From positions 1 to 56,824 of the forward strand of contig NZ_FOKI01000022.1 in assembly GCF_900111985.1 (NCBI RefSeq): 56,824 bases of DNA, in the 5' to 3' direction. The notes under the pieces were generated by a model. That model did no database searches, was not told the origin of the DNA, and saw only the letters and a list, made by a program, of their open reading frames with translations. The DNA comes from Clostridium frigidicarnis. GTDB lineage: Bacteria; Bacillota; Clostridia; Clostridiales; Clostridiaceae. A program made the position numbers and the translations under genes. Below are positions 43,421 to 52,294 of the stretch, in pieces; the first letter of the stretch is position 1; each line of letters starts with the position of its first letter.

Positions 43421-45520
43421 TTAACTTCCACTTTTATTTTCAATATTTCTTTTAAATGTATAATAAGTTGCTACAAAATAACATATATAAATAGTTAAAA
43501 TTAATCCTAATGATATAACAACATTAAATATAAATGCTTTATCTCCTATATAGATGTTTATTTCATTTTTAAATATTTTTGTGTAATTGTATAAGAATAT
43601 TAAAAATCCTATAACTGCTATGGCTATTGGCATTATAAAGTATAATGATATTTGTTTTAATATTAATCTGTTAATTTCTTTATTGTCTATTCCTAATTTT
43701 TTTAGAGTTTTAAATCTCTCTTTATGCTCAATTGAGTCTGATAATTGTTGGAGAGCAAGAACTGTTAAACTAATCATTAATAAAACAGTACCTAGATATA
43801 TTCCAAGTATCCTCATAGCTAGTGAACCATTTAATATTTCACTGGTTTCTCCTACTTTTATTCTAATAGAACCAGGATATATGCTTTCATTTCTACTAGA
43901 TATATCATCACCATATTTAGTACATACCTCTCTATAATTTTTTTCAAACCAGTTTGGCACATACTCTTTTCTTAACTTTACTGCTTCATCACAACTCATT
44001 TTGATTTTAGTGTTACCAAAAAAATCAGTTTCAGCTAATACCAATGTTTTACATACATCATCTGGTAAAATTATAAGTGTTCCTGTACCCATATTATAAA
44101 TATATTCACCAATAGTTTCTTTATAATATGGATTTGAACTAATGTTTAACTTAGTTCCATTTACATCAATCGTAGAATTATTATTTATATTATCATTAAT
44201 ATAAATATCATCATCTATTTTTTCCCACTGAGTTGTAAATTCATTGTCCCCTAATGTTATTTCATTATATCCTAGCATTCTTCTTAAATTGTTATAATCA
44301 CTTAATCCTATTGCTAATGCTGGCATACTCTTACTTTCATATGGATTTTCCTTATTCCTACCCTTGTAGAAATCAGTATCCTTAATAAAATATTTTTCCA
44401 CCTGGCAATAATCTTTTAATCCATATTTCTCATTACTAAAATAACTAGCAAGGTCACTATAATCTATTTTGGGTATATCTTTTATTTCAGTTATATGAAT
44501 ATATGAATTTGATATATTTATATCAAATGGAAGTCTATAATCTAAAAATCCTACACCCCACTGTGCCATTAAAAGTGTTAAAGTAAAGCTTAATGCAGCT
44601 CCTAGAAAAGTTAATGAAATTGTAGCCATTAAAATAGGTGCTGTCTTTATTTTAGAAACTATGGAACCTATTAAAAATAGATTTGTATATTCATATTTGA
44701 AACTTGTCCACTTTTCCTTAATTACAACAATTATATATGCCAATGAGTAAAACAATGCATAAGTACCTATAACAAATGTTATTATTGCCACTAATGCACA
44801 ACTTACTTTTGTGCCTCTTATAATGGTTATATCACTCATTGCTTGCAAGATTTTGTATGAGCAATAACCACAGATTACATAGAACAAAATAGACATGATA
44901 AATATAATAATATATACAATATTGCTTCTCTTAAATTGAAATTCAGTTTTCTTTTCATCATTTATCATGTCAATTATTTTAATTTTTGTTAGTGATCTTA
45001 TATTAAAAACCCCTATTATGCAGAACATAGCTATAAAAAATATAAAAGTTATAATTACAGTGTCTACATATATCTTAAAAGAAAATATTATCTCTTGTTT
45101 TGCAGTAATAAGAACTAAGGCAGTAACCAATTGTGAAAATAAAGTACCTATAAAAATCCCTATAAAAATAGAAATAATACCCACCACTAACATTTCAATA
45201 AAGAACATAAATGCCACTGTTTTTTGTGGAGCTCCTAATAATATATAGGTTGCAAATTCTCTTTTACGTCTTTTTATCATGTATTTATTTACATATCCTA
45301 TAAGAATCACCAATAAAGATGTTACTATATAAGTTGAATATTTCAGTATTTGCTTTAACATTTCAAAATTATAAGAGTCCTCTGTTATTAATTTATAATC
45401 TGAACTTGATAATGATGTAAATCCATAAAACAAACTTACACATAAAATTAATGTGACAAAGTATATTAAATAATCTTTAATAGAACGTTTTGCATTATTA
45501 ATAGCTATTTTAGCGTACAT
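43421..45520 (-). CDS. bceB: Bce-type ABC transporter permease
   Basis: 699 residues with the ten-helix BceB plan: one helix, an FtsX triplet (about residues 50-180), paired helices (200-320), one large extracellular domain (about 340-565) between helices 7 and 8, and a C-terminal FtsX triplet. These proteins remove peptide antibiotics such as bacitracin or lantibiotics from lipid targets and signal to an adjacent kinase. Its start overlaps the end of the ATPase gene by 11 bp. Confidence 0.88.
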   Translation of the reverse strand: MYAKIAINNAKRSIKDYLIYFVTLILCVSLFYGFTSLSSSDYKLITEDSYNFEMLKQILKYSTYIVTSLLVILIGYVNKYMIKRRKREFATYILLGAPQKTVAFMFFIEMLVVGIISIFIGIFIGTLFSQLVTALVLITAKQEIIFSFKIYVDTVIITFIFFIAMFCIIGVFNIRSLTKIKIIDMINDEKKTEFQFKRSNIVYIIIFIMSILFYVICGYCSYKILQAMSDITIIRGTKVSCALVAIITFVIGTYALFYSLAYIIVVIKEKWTSFKYEYTNLFLIGSIVSKIKTAPILMATISLTFLGAALSFTLTLLMAQWGVGFLDYRLPFDINISNSYIHITEIKDIPKIDYSDLASYFSNEKYGLKDYCQVEKYFIKDTDFYKGRNKENPYESKSMPALAIGLSDYNNLRRMLGYNEITLGDNEFTTQWEKIDDDIYINDNINNNSTIDVNGTKLNISSNPYYKETIGEYIYNMGTGTLIILPDDVCKTLVLAETDFFGNTKIKMSCDEAVKLRKEYVPNWFEKNYREVCTKYGDDISSRNESIYPGSIRIKVGETSEILNGSLAMRILGIYLGTVLLMISLTVLALQQLSDSIEHKERFKTLKKLGIDNKEINRLILKQISLYFIMPIAIAVIGFLIFLYNYTKIFKNEINIYIGDKAFIFNVVISLGLILTIYICYFVATYYTFKRNIENKSGS

Positions 45521-46277
45521 CTCTAATATCCCCCCCTAAAAGTGCAACCACATCGAGGATTTGATTGAAAAATTGTTTACGTGTATTTTCACCTTTTACT
45601 AACTCTGTGAAAATTTCACCATCTTTAATAAATAAAATTCTATTACAATAACTTGCTGTAAATGAATCATGAGTTACCATTAAAATAGTTGCTCCTAACT
45701 CTTTATTTAAATGTGAAATCATTTCTATTAACATTTGAGCTGATCTTGAATCCAGTGCTCCTGTTGGTTCATCTGCTAAAATAAGTTTAGGATTTGTTAC
45801 TAAAGCTCTCGCACAAGCACAACGTTGTTTTTGCCCTCCTGAAACTTCATAAGGATACTTTGAAAGTATATCTTCTATGCCTAAATCACTAGCCACTTTA
45901 ATTACCTTCTCATCTATTTCTATCTTTTTAAATCTATTAATTGTTAATGCTAAAGCTATATTTTCCTTAATAGTCAAAGTATCCAATAAATTAAAATCTT
46001 GAAATACAAATCCTAAGTTTTCTCTTCTAAATTTTGCAATATCCTTTTGGCTAACCTCTGTTAAATCCTTATCATCTATATAAATATGCCCTGAACTAAC
46101 ATCATCAATAGTAGCTATAATGTTTAATAATGTAGTCTTTCCAGAGCCAGAAGGTCCCATAACGCCAACAAACTCTCCTCTAAAAACATCAAAATTTATA
46201 TCATCAATTGCCTTTACTATATTCCCTTTGTTCCCATAATATTTTTCCACATTTTTTACACTTAATATTTTATCCAT
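45510..46277 (-). CDS. bceA: Bce-type ABC transporter ATP-binding protein
   Basis: 255 residues from the ATG at 46277, with GAGGTG six bases upstream; the GTG inside that site is not the start. Walker A GPSGSGKTT, Q loop FVFQDFN, signature VSGGQKQR, Walker B LILADEPTGALDS, switch His MVTHDS. The motif set is of the BceA/MacB type. A BceR-type box lies 69 bp upstream, so the pair is probably induced by the response regulator at 47623. Confidence 0.92.
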   Translation of the reverse strand: MDKILSVKNVEKYYGNKGNIVKAIDDINFDVFRGEFVGVMGPSGSGKTTLLNIIATIDDVSSGHIYIDDKDLTEVSQKDIAKFRRENLGFVFQDFNLLDTLTIKENIALALTINRFKKIEIDEKVIKVASDLGIEDILSKYPYEVSGGQKQRCACARALVTNPKLILADEPTGALDSRSAQMLIEMISHLNKELGATILMVTHDSFTASYCNRILFIKDGEIFTELVKGENTRKQFFNQILDVVALLGGDIRDVR

Positions 46278-46345
46278 TATTATCACCTCAATGATATTTT
46301 ACATGAATTCCCCTATTCTCAATTCGATTTAACATTACTTTTACG

Positions 46346-46359
46346 TTACAGAGTTGTCA
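46346..46359 (-). promoter_or_regulatory. BceR-type operator before bceA
   Basis: TTACAGAGTTGTCA (minus strand TGACA-ACTC-TGTAA) exactly fits the TNACA-N4-TGTNA pattern reported for BceR-like regulators. It lies 69-82 bp before the bceA start codon. Confidence 0.6.
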
Positions 46360-46375
46360 CAATTACTCAAGTGAT

Positions 46376-46535
46376 AAAAAAGGCTGCGCCCTTTTTTAAT
46401 TGACGCTTGAGAATTGACAATTGACAATTCTGGTTGAAAGTCACAGACTTTCTGAAAAAGCATTAATATATACTCAAATCTTTTCAAGAAGATTTCTTCC
46501 TTCATTCTCAATCTTCAATTATCAATTTGAAAAAT
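46376..46535. repeat. Long imperfect palindrome, family C, copy 2
   Basis: About 160 bp. It opens with the small hairpin AAAAAGGCTGCGCCCTTTTT, then TTGAGAATTGACAATTGACA, GGTTGAAAGTCACAGACTTT, and mirrored GAAGATTTC and TTCTCAATCTTCAATTATCAA. Same architecture as 8861-9009. Confidence 0.65.
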
Positions 46536-46593
46536 CACTCACTATTAGGTTTTACTAACCTTTAAGTCTCTGCAACATAATAATTTCTCTCCA

Positions 46594-46617
46594 CAAAAAA
46601 AGAGCATTATACAGCTC
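46594..46617 (-). terminator. Terminator overlapping the end of the kinase gene
   Basis: GAGC/GCTC stem (46602-46605 with 46614-46617), followed by a T7 run on the minus strand. The stem starts inside the last codons of the kinase gene. Confidence 0.6.
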
Positions 46618-47626
46618 CAATTTTACAGAAACTTCCCTTAGGAAATGTAATTACTATTTTGGTATATACTTTTTCCTTTGATTCTACAGTTATTAATAAA
46701 CCTAACTTATTACATAATTTTTTACAAAGATATAGTCCTATTCCTGTAGATTGATGATTTATCCTACCTTTATTACCTGTAAAACCCTTTTCAAATACAC
46801 GATTAATTTCATTATCTGGTATTCCTATACCATTATCCTCAATAATCAGTTGAACCCCATCTTTAATATCTTTAGTATATATTTTAACTATTGGGAAATC
46901 TTTTGTTCTATACTTCACTGAGTTAACTATTATTTGATTTATTATAAACTCCAACCATTTGCTATCGCAGTAAACATTTTTACATAAATCATTTATATCA
47001 ATATCTATATTATTTGAAATAAATATTTGTTTATTTCTTATAATAACTTCATTCACACATTGCTCTAGAGAAATCTCTCTTATAAGATAATCCTTTTCAA
47101 CTTCCTCACTTCTTGCATAAAATAATGCTTGTTCAACAAACCTATCTATGTTTTCCAATTCTTTCAATACTGATCTTGATGTATTTGTCTTATTATTTTC
47201 TTCTATTAACTTAATAGAGGATATTGGTGTTTTTACTTCATGAATCCATTGCTCAATATATTCTTTATAATCTTTACGCTGGGTCTTAATGTTATTTATT
47301 TCTTCAAGCATAGACTTACTAGCTTTCCTCATTAACATATAGTATGGAACCGCATCAATATAAGGTGGTAAATCTATAATTTCACTGATAAGATATTTTT
47401 TATCTAATCTTTCTACTGTTTTTAAAATATCACCAAAATATGCTTTTCTTTTTCTATATTCATATATTAAAAATATAATGAATACTACACTCCAAGTTAT
47501 TGTAATAGTCATTATAGTATCAAATGTATTTCCTACACTAAAAAGAAATATGCTTAATATAATTAATAATATAACATTTAACAATATGATATTAGATTTT
47601 CCTCTTAAATAATCACTTAAACTCAT
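46607..47626 (-). CDS. bceS: BceS-type sensor histidine kinase
   Basis: 339 residues. Two N-terminal helices (about residues 12-50) joined by only a few residues, so there is no extracellular sensor. Such intramembrane kinases are told of the antibiotic by the partner transporter. Phospho-acceptor His is in EQWIHEVKTPISSIKL, N box in IINQIIVNSVKYR, G boxes EDNGIGIPD and STGIGLYLCKKL. The start overlaps the regulator stop by ATGA. Terminated separately from the ABC genes. Confidence 0.9.
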   Translation of the reverse strand: MSLSDYLRGKSNIILLNVILLIILSIFLFSVGNTFDTIMTITITWSVVFIIFLIYEYRKRKAYFGDILKTVERLDKKYLISEIIDLPPYIDAVPYYMLMRKASKSMLEEINNIKTQRKDYKEYIEQWIHEVKTPISSIKLIEENNKTNTSRSVLKELENIDRFVEQALFYARSEEVEKDYLIREISLEQCVNEVIIRNKQIFISNNIDIDINDLCKNVYCDSKWLEFIINQIIVNSVKYRTKDFPIVKIYTKDIKDGVQLIIEDNGIGIPDNEINRVFEKGFTGNKGRINHQSTGIGLYLCKKLCNKLGLLITVESKEKVYTKIVITFPKGSFCKIGAV

Positions 47627-48291
47627 ATAATATACCCTTGTCCTCTTTTAGTCTTTATAAAATCTTTAACTCCAATATCTTCGCACTTATTTCTTATTCT
47701 AGTTATATTTACAGTAAGAGTATTATCATTTACAAATAAAGCACTATCCCATAAATATTCCATAATATCTACTCTAGATATTATCTTGCCCCTATTAATC
47801 AATAAATAATGAAGTATCTTAAGTTCATTTTTAGTAAGCTCAACATCTTTACCATCATACTCTATTTTGCTAGATAATGTATTTAACCTAACACCGTTGT
47901 ATTCTATAATATCCATTGATTTTTCATTAGGATATGCTCTTTTCAAAAGTGCATTTATTCTAGCCAATAGAATTTGTGTGTTATAAGGTTTTGTGATAAA
48001 ATCATCCCCACCTAAAGTTATACTCATAAGTTCATCAATATTAGTATTTCTACTTGTAACAAATATAATTGGTATTGATGAAGAACTACGTATTTCTGTA
48101 CATATCTTAAATCCATCATCATAAGGCAAATTAATATCTAACAAAATCAAATGTGGATTATTCTCTTTAACCTGTTTAGGTATATTATTAAACTCACTAA
48201 CTCTTATAATGTTATATCCATTATTAACCAAAAGATTCGATATCTCTTTTTGTAATTGTTCATTATCTTCAACTATCATTATATTAAACAT
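47623..48291 (-). CDS. bceR: BceR-type OmpR-family response regulator
   Basis: 222 residues from the ATG at 48291, preceded by AAGGAGA; upstream in-frame sequence lacks a site. Receiver domain with Asp pair in IVEDNEQ, phospho-acceptor in LILLDINLPYDDG, Thr in VTSRN and Lys in FITKPYN. The winged-helix DNA-binding domain follows (LTKNELKILHYLLINRGKII, VNDNTLTVNITRIRNK). Probably activates bceAB through the box at 46346. It may also reach the divergent MacB-like operon. Confidence 0.9.
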   Translation of the reverse strand: MFNIMIVEDNEQLQKEISNLLVNNGYNIIRVSEFNNIPKQVKENNPHLILLDINLPYDDGFKICTEIRSSSSIPIIFVTSRNTNIDELMSITLGGDDFITKPYNTQILLARINALLKRAYPNEKSMDIIEYNGVRLNTLSSKIEYDGKDVELTKNELKILHYLLINRGKIISRVDIMEYLWDSALFVNDNTLTVNITRIRNKCEDIGVKDFIKTKRGQGYII

Positions 48292-48431
48292 ATACTGTCT
48301 CCTTAATATATTACTTTTCAAAAGCCATTACATAATATATAAGGCTTACTTTTATTATAATAAATATACTAATAATATCAAACTATTCAATTTAAAGTAA
48401 TAACTTTCATATCTTTTTCATTATCATCACC

Positions 48432-49391
48432 TTAATCAAAAGTTATAGGACTTTTGATTCTTTTTAAATAGGCTTCTAACCATTCTTCACTAGCAGGTTC
48501 ATAAGTTGTTTTACCATTTTCATTTTCACACAAATATACTGTTGGCTTTTGCTCTTCTGTAATTACTGAAAATGTGAATCCTTCTATATTTGTAGCAACT
48601 CCAAATTTACCTTTATTATTTAAGCAAACTACTGATAAATCTCCTGATTTTCCTCTTCTCTTAGTTAATTTATCATTTAAATCACTTACTGCCTTGTCTG
48701 CTGCCTCTTGAGGGTGATATCCTTCCCTCATTAATCTAACAATTTCATAGGATATGCATCCCTTCATTAAATCTTCTCCAAGTCCTGTTGCAGAAGCCCC
48801 ACCTACTTCACTATCAACATAAAATCCAGATCCTGAAACTGGTGAATCTCCAACTCTCCCTCTTCTCTTCATAAACAATCCACTAGTAGAAGTTCCTGCA
48901 ACCATCTTTTTATTGCAATCTAGCGCTATCATTCCAACAGTATCATGCCCTGCATAAGGACTTAGACCCTTTTCTATAGTTTCTCTCTTACGCTTTTCGT
49001 AATATTGTTTTGCTCTATCTGTAAGCATATTTACTCTTTCAAATCCATTTTTACGAGCATAATCTTCAGCACCTGTCCCAACTAAAAAGCAATTAAATCT
49101 TTCTTCACTTAGTTTTTTTGCTATACTTATAGGGTTCTTAAAATCTCTTATTCCTCCTATAGCTCCAATGGAAAGCGTATCACCATCCATGTAAGCAGCA
49201 TCTAACTCAACTTCACAATTTTCATTAGGAAGTCCTCCATATCCAACAGATTTATAAAATGGATAGTCTTCAACCATTTTAATTGCTGTTTCTACAGCTT
49301 CTCCTGCCCTTTTTCCTTCCTTTAATAATTGTGATCCCTCAGTTATTCCATCTATGGCCATTCTCCAAGTTGCTATCATTGCCCACTTCAT
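48432..49391 (-). CDS. N4-(beta-N-acetylglucosaminyl)-L-asparaginase family protein
   Basis: 319-residue Ntn hydrolase that splits the GlcNAc-Asn bond of N-glycopeptides (aspartylglucosaminidase). The self-cleavage site and nucleophile are in GHDTVGMIALD (Thr, about residue 153), with TSTSGLFMKRRGRVGDSP and GSGFYVDSEVGGASATGLGE lining the active site. No signal peptide, so it acts in the cytoplasm on imported glycopeptides. It fits functionally with the secreted GH20 enzyme. GGGGG precedes the ATG. Confidence 0.9.
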   Translation of the reverse strand: MKWAMIATWRMAIDGITEGSQLLKEGKRAGEAVETAIKMVEDYPFYKSVGYGGLPNENCEVELDAAYMDGDTLSIGAIGGIRDFKNPISIAKKLSEERFNCFLVGTGAEDYARKNGFERVNMLTDRAKQYYEKRKRETIEKGLSPYAGHDTVGMIALDCNKKMVAGTSTSGLFMKRRGRVGDSPVSGSGFYVDSEVGGASATGLGEDLMKGCISYEIVRLMREGYHPQEAADKAVSDLNDKLTKRRGKSGDLSVVCLNNKGKFGVATNIEGFTFSVITEEQKPTVYLCENENGKTTYEPASEEWLEAYLKRIKSPITFD

Positions 49392-49666
49392 ATATCTTTT
49401 CCCCCAATCATTTACTCATCATTTATTAGATTTTTTCTTTTTCATATAGTTCATAAACTAATTTACATATGTGTTCTATGCCGCAAGCTAAAGCTCCTTC
49501 CACTTTTCAAAAGTTTGGATAACGAAATACTAGTATTTTCAAACACACAAACTCCTTAAAGGTCATGTTCTTAAAAAATTTTGGATATATTAAAGCATTT
49601 TGCTTTATAATAATGATGTGTTAGGCTTAATAATTATATGGCATAAATTGTATGGAGGTGTTCTAC

Positions 49667-49933
49667 ATGGATTATGGCAGACTAATATTACTCATAGGAC
49701 TTTTAGTTTATTATTCTGTTAAATATATTAAAGAAAAAAAAGTAAGAAACTTAGCAATAAGTTTAATTTGTGCCCTGTCGCTTATTTCAGTTTTATTTAT
49801 AATTAATCCTGATAAAAATATAGAATTCTATAATTTTCTTAATTCAGGTTACATAAAAATCCTAGATATAATATTACTGGTTTTAATATTTATTTTGCCA
49901 TCTAGAAAAAAAATGAAAGAAAAATCATTTTAA
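49667..49933 (+). CDS. Small membrane protein of unknown function
   Basis: 88 residues from the ATG at 49667 (GGAGGTG six bases upstream). Three short helices (RLILLIGLLVYYSVKYI, NLAISLICALSLISVLFII, IKILDIILLVLIFIL) and a basic C-terminus. No family recognised. It is monocistronic with a strong shared terminator. Confidence 0.65.
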   Translation: MDYGRLILLIGLLVYYSVKYIKEKKVRNLAISLICALSLISVLFIINPDKNIEFYNFLNSGYIKILDIILLVLIFILPSRKKMKEKSF

Positions 49934-49934
49934 A

Positions 49935-49989
49935 AAAGCATTACCACGGAATTTCTAATTATACATTAGAATTACCGTGGCAATGCTTT
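49935..49989. terminator. Bidirectional terminator between 49667 gene and gltA
   Basis: Long stem: AAAGCATTACCACGGAATTT then CTAAT on the left, and ATTAGAATTACCGTGGCAAT then GCTTT on the right (49935-49959 with 49965-49989). It serves converging genes on both strands. Confidence 0.85.
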
Positions 49990-50003
49990 AAGTTTTAATT
50001 TAA

Positions 50004-51386
50004 TTACTTATTTAAATATTCATCTATTGCTTTAGCAGCTTTTTTTCCTGCCCCCATTGCAAGTATTACTGTTGCTGCTCCAGTAACAGCATCTCCACCT
50101 GCATATACGCCTTCCTTAGTAGTTAATCCGGTTTCCTCTTCTGCAACTATACATTGTCTCTTATTGATTTCAAGACCTTTAGTTGTTGATGATATTAATG
50201 GATTTGGTGAAGTTCCAAGGGACATTATAACTGTATCTACATCTAATATAAATTCAGAATTTGGAACTTCAACTGGCTTTCTTCTTCCTGATGCATCTGG
50301 TTCACCAAGTTCCATCTTTACACATTTCATGCCCTTAACCCATCCATTTTCATCTGCTAATATCTCTACAGGATTAGTTAAAAGATCAAATACTACCCCT
50401 TCTTCCTTAGCATGGTGTACTTCTTCAACTCTTGCTGGAAGTTCTGATTCTGATCTTCTGTAAACTATGTGTGATTCAGAACCTAATCTTAAAGCTGTTC
50501 TTGCAGCATCCATAGCAACATTTCCTCCACCAACTACAGCAACCTTAGTTCCTACTTTAACCGGTGTAGAATAGCCATCTTTAAATGCTTTCATAAGGTT
50601 TGTCCTTGTTAAAAACTCATTAGCTGAAAATACTCCATTAGAATTTTCACCCTTTATTCCCATGAACTTTGGAAGTCCTGCACCAGATCCTATAAACGCA
50701 GCATGGAATCCCTCGTCCTCTAACAATGATTCTATTGTTACAGTTCTTCCTACTATAACATTTGTCTCTATTTTCACTCCTAATTTCTTTATGTTTTCTA
50801 TTTCTGTTTTAACAACTGTATCCTTTGGGAGTCTAAATTCTGGTATTCCATATACTAAAACTCCACCTGGCTCATGTAATGCCTCAAATATAGTTACATC
50901 GTATCCTAGTCTTGCCAAATCTCCTGCACAAGTTAATCCAGCTGGACCACTTCCTATAACTGCAACCTTCTTTTCATTACATTCTTTCTTATCAGCTATA
51001 AATACTCCATTTTCTCTGCACCAATCTGCTACAAATCTTTCTAGCTTTCCTATGGCTACAGCCTCACCCTTTATACCAAGTACACATTGTCCCTCACATT
51101 GTGATTCCTGAGGACATACTCTTCCACATACCGCTGGAAGGGCTGAATAATTTGATATTACTCTTGCTGCCTCTTCTATATTTCCTTCTTTAACATGTGA
51201 TACAAATTCTGGTATCATTATGTTTACTGGACATTTTGTTACACACTTTGGATTCTTACAGTTTAAACATCTTGATGCCTCTTCCATAGCCTCATTTATA
51301 TCATATCCTAAGCAGACTTCCTTAAAATTGGTTGCTCTTACCTTTGGATTTTGTTCTCTTACTGGTACTTTTTTCATCTTAACCAT
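50004..51386 (-). CDS. nfnB: NfnB / NADPH-dependent glutamate synthase small subunit-like flavoprotein
   Basis: 460 residues. N-terminal cluster-binding region with CLNCKNPKCVTKCPV and CGRVCPQESQCEGQCV, then FAD-binding GSGPAGLTCAGDLARLG and NAD(P)-binding VGGGNVAMDAARTALRLG. Annotated as GltA in many clostridia. With the adjacent FAD/NAD subunit it forms NfnAB, which couples NADH and reduced ferredoxin to NADP reduction by electron bifurcation. Its start overlaps the partner stop by one base (TAATG), and GGAGGTG precedes it. Confidence 0.9.
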   Translation of the reverse strand: MVKMKKVPVREQNPKVRATNFKEVCLGYDINEAMEEASRCLNCKNPKCVTKCPVNIMIPEFVSHVKEGNIEEAARVISNYSALPAVCGRVCPQESQCEGQCVLGIKGEAVAIGKLERFVADWCRENGVFIADKKECNEKKVAVIGSGPAGLTCAGDLARLGYDVTIFEALHEPGGVLVYGIPEFRLPKDTVVKTEIENIKKLGVKIETNVIVGRTVTIESLLEDEGFHAAFIGSGAGLPKFMGIKGENSNGVFSANEFLTRTNLMKAFKDGYSTPVKVGTKVAVVGGGNVAMDAARTALRLGSESHIVYRRSESELPARVEEVHHAKEEGVVFDLLTNPVEILADENGWVKGMKCVKMELGEPDASGRRKPVEVPNSEFILDVDTVIMSLGTSPNPLISSTTKGLEINKRQCIVAEEETGLTTKEGVYAGGDAVTGAATVILAMGAGKKAAKAIDEYLNK

Positions 51387-52276
51387 TACTTATCACCTCC
51401 GCAATGTCCACATCCACCATGATGAGTATCCCCTTCTTTTTCCTTTAATACAGCTCTTCCCTCTTCTGTTTTATACATTGTTTGTCTTCTCATCGCTTCA
51501 TTAAAGTTTATAAGGTGACCATCAAATTCCGGACCATCTACACAGGCAAATTTAACCTTATCCCCAACTGTTACTCTACAAGCTCCGCACATACCTGTTC
51601 CATCTACCATTATTGGGTTTAAACTTACTATTGTTTTTATATTTAATTCCCTTGTAAGAATAGTTACAAACTTCATCATAATCATTGGTCCTATAGCTAT
51701 ACATAAATCATATTCTTTGGTTTTATTTTCTACTAGGTCTTTTAAAACCTCTGTTACTAACCCTTTACTTCCATAAGAACCATCATCTGTTGCAATATAT
51801 AGATTTCCAGAAACATTTTTCATTTCTTCTTCTAATATTAATGTATCTTTTGTCTTTGTTCCAACAATAACATCTGCATCTATTCCATTTTCATGTAACC
51901 ACTTAACCTGTGGATATACAGGAGCTGTACCTACTCCCCCTGCAACGAAAACTATTTTCTTTTTCTTTAATTCTTCTAAAGATTCATCTATCATCTCTGA
52001 AGGTCTTCCAAGTGGTCCTACAAAGTCAGAAAAACTATCTCCCTCTTCATAAAACGCCATTTTTTGAGTTGAATCTCCTAAGGTCTGAAATACTATAGTT
52101 ACACTACCTTTTTCTCTGTTATAATCACAAATAGTTAAAGGAATTCTCTCGCCCTTTTCATCCATTTTTATTATTGCAAACTGTCCTGGATAACAAGATT
52201 TTGCAACTCTTGGTGCTTCTATATCCATTAAATATATATTTTGTGCTAAAACTTTTTTGGTTAATATTTTATACAT
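51386..52276 (-). CDS. nfnA: NfnA / sulfide dehydrogenase-type FAD/NAD-binding subunit
   Basis: 296 residues of the dihydroorotate dehydrogenase electron-transfer (PyrK-like) fold. FAD region with RIPLTICDYN, NAD region FVAGGVGTAPVYPQVKWL, and a [2Fe-2S] site with GTGMCGACRVTVGDKVKFAC. A Cys/His-rich tail (HHGGCGHCGGDK) ends the protein. Together with the next gene it makes the bifurcating transhydrogenase NfnAB. Lies 18 bp downstream of the butanediol dehydrogenase gene and may be cotranscribed from the sigma-54 promoter. Confidence 0.9.
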   Translation of the reverse strand: MYKILTKKVLAQNIYLMDIEAPRVAKSCYPGQFAIIKMDEKGERIPLTICDYNREKGSVTIVFQTLGDSTQKMAFYEEGDSFSDFVGPLGRPSEMIDESLEELKKKKIVFVAGGVGTAPVYPQVKWLHENGIDADVIVGTKTKDTLILEEEMKNVSGNLYIATDDGSYGSKGLVTEVLKDLVENKTKEYDLCIAIGPMIMMKFVTILTRELNIKTIVSLNPIMVDGTGMCGACRVTVGDKVKFACVDGPEFDGHLINFNEAMRRQTMYKTEEGRAVLKEKEGDTHHGGCGHCGGDK

Positions 52277-52294
52277 TCTTATTCCTCCAATTTC

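Larger units (their letters stand above)
46278..46606. other. bceA promoter region and family C repeat
   Basis: 329 bp containing the BceR-like box (46346-46359), the long family C repeat (46376-46535) and the terminator of the kinase gene. No coding signal. Confidence 0.55.
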
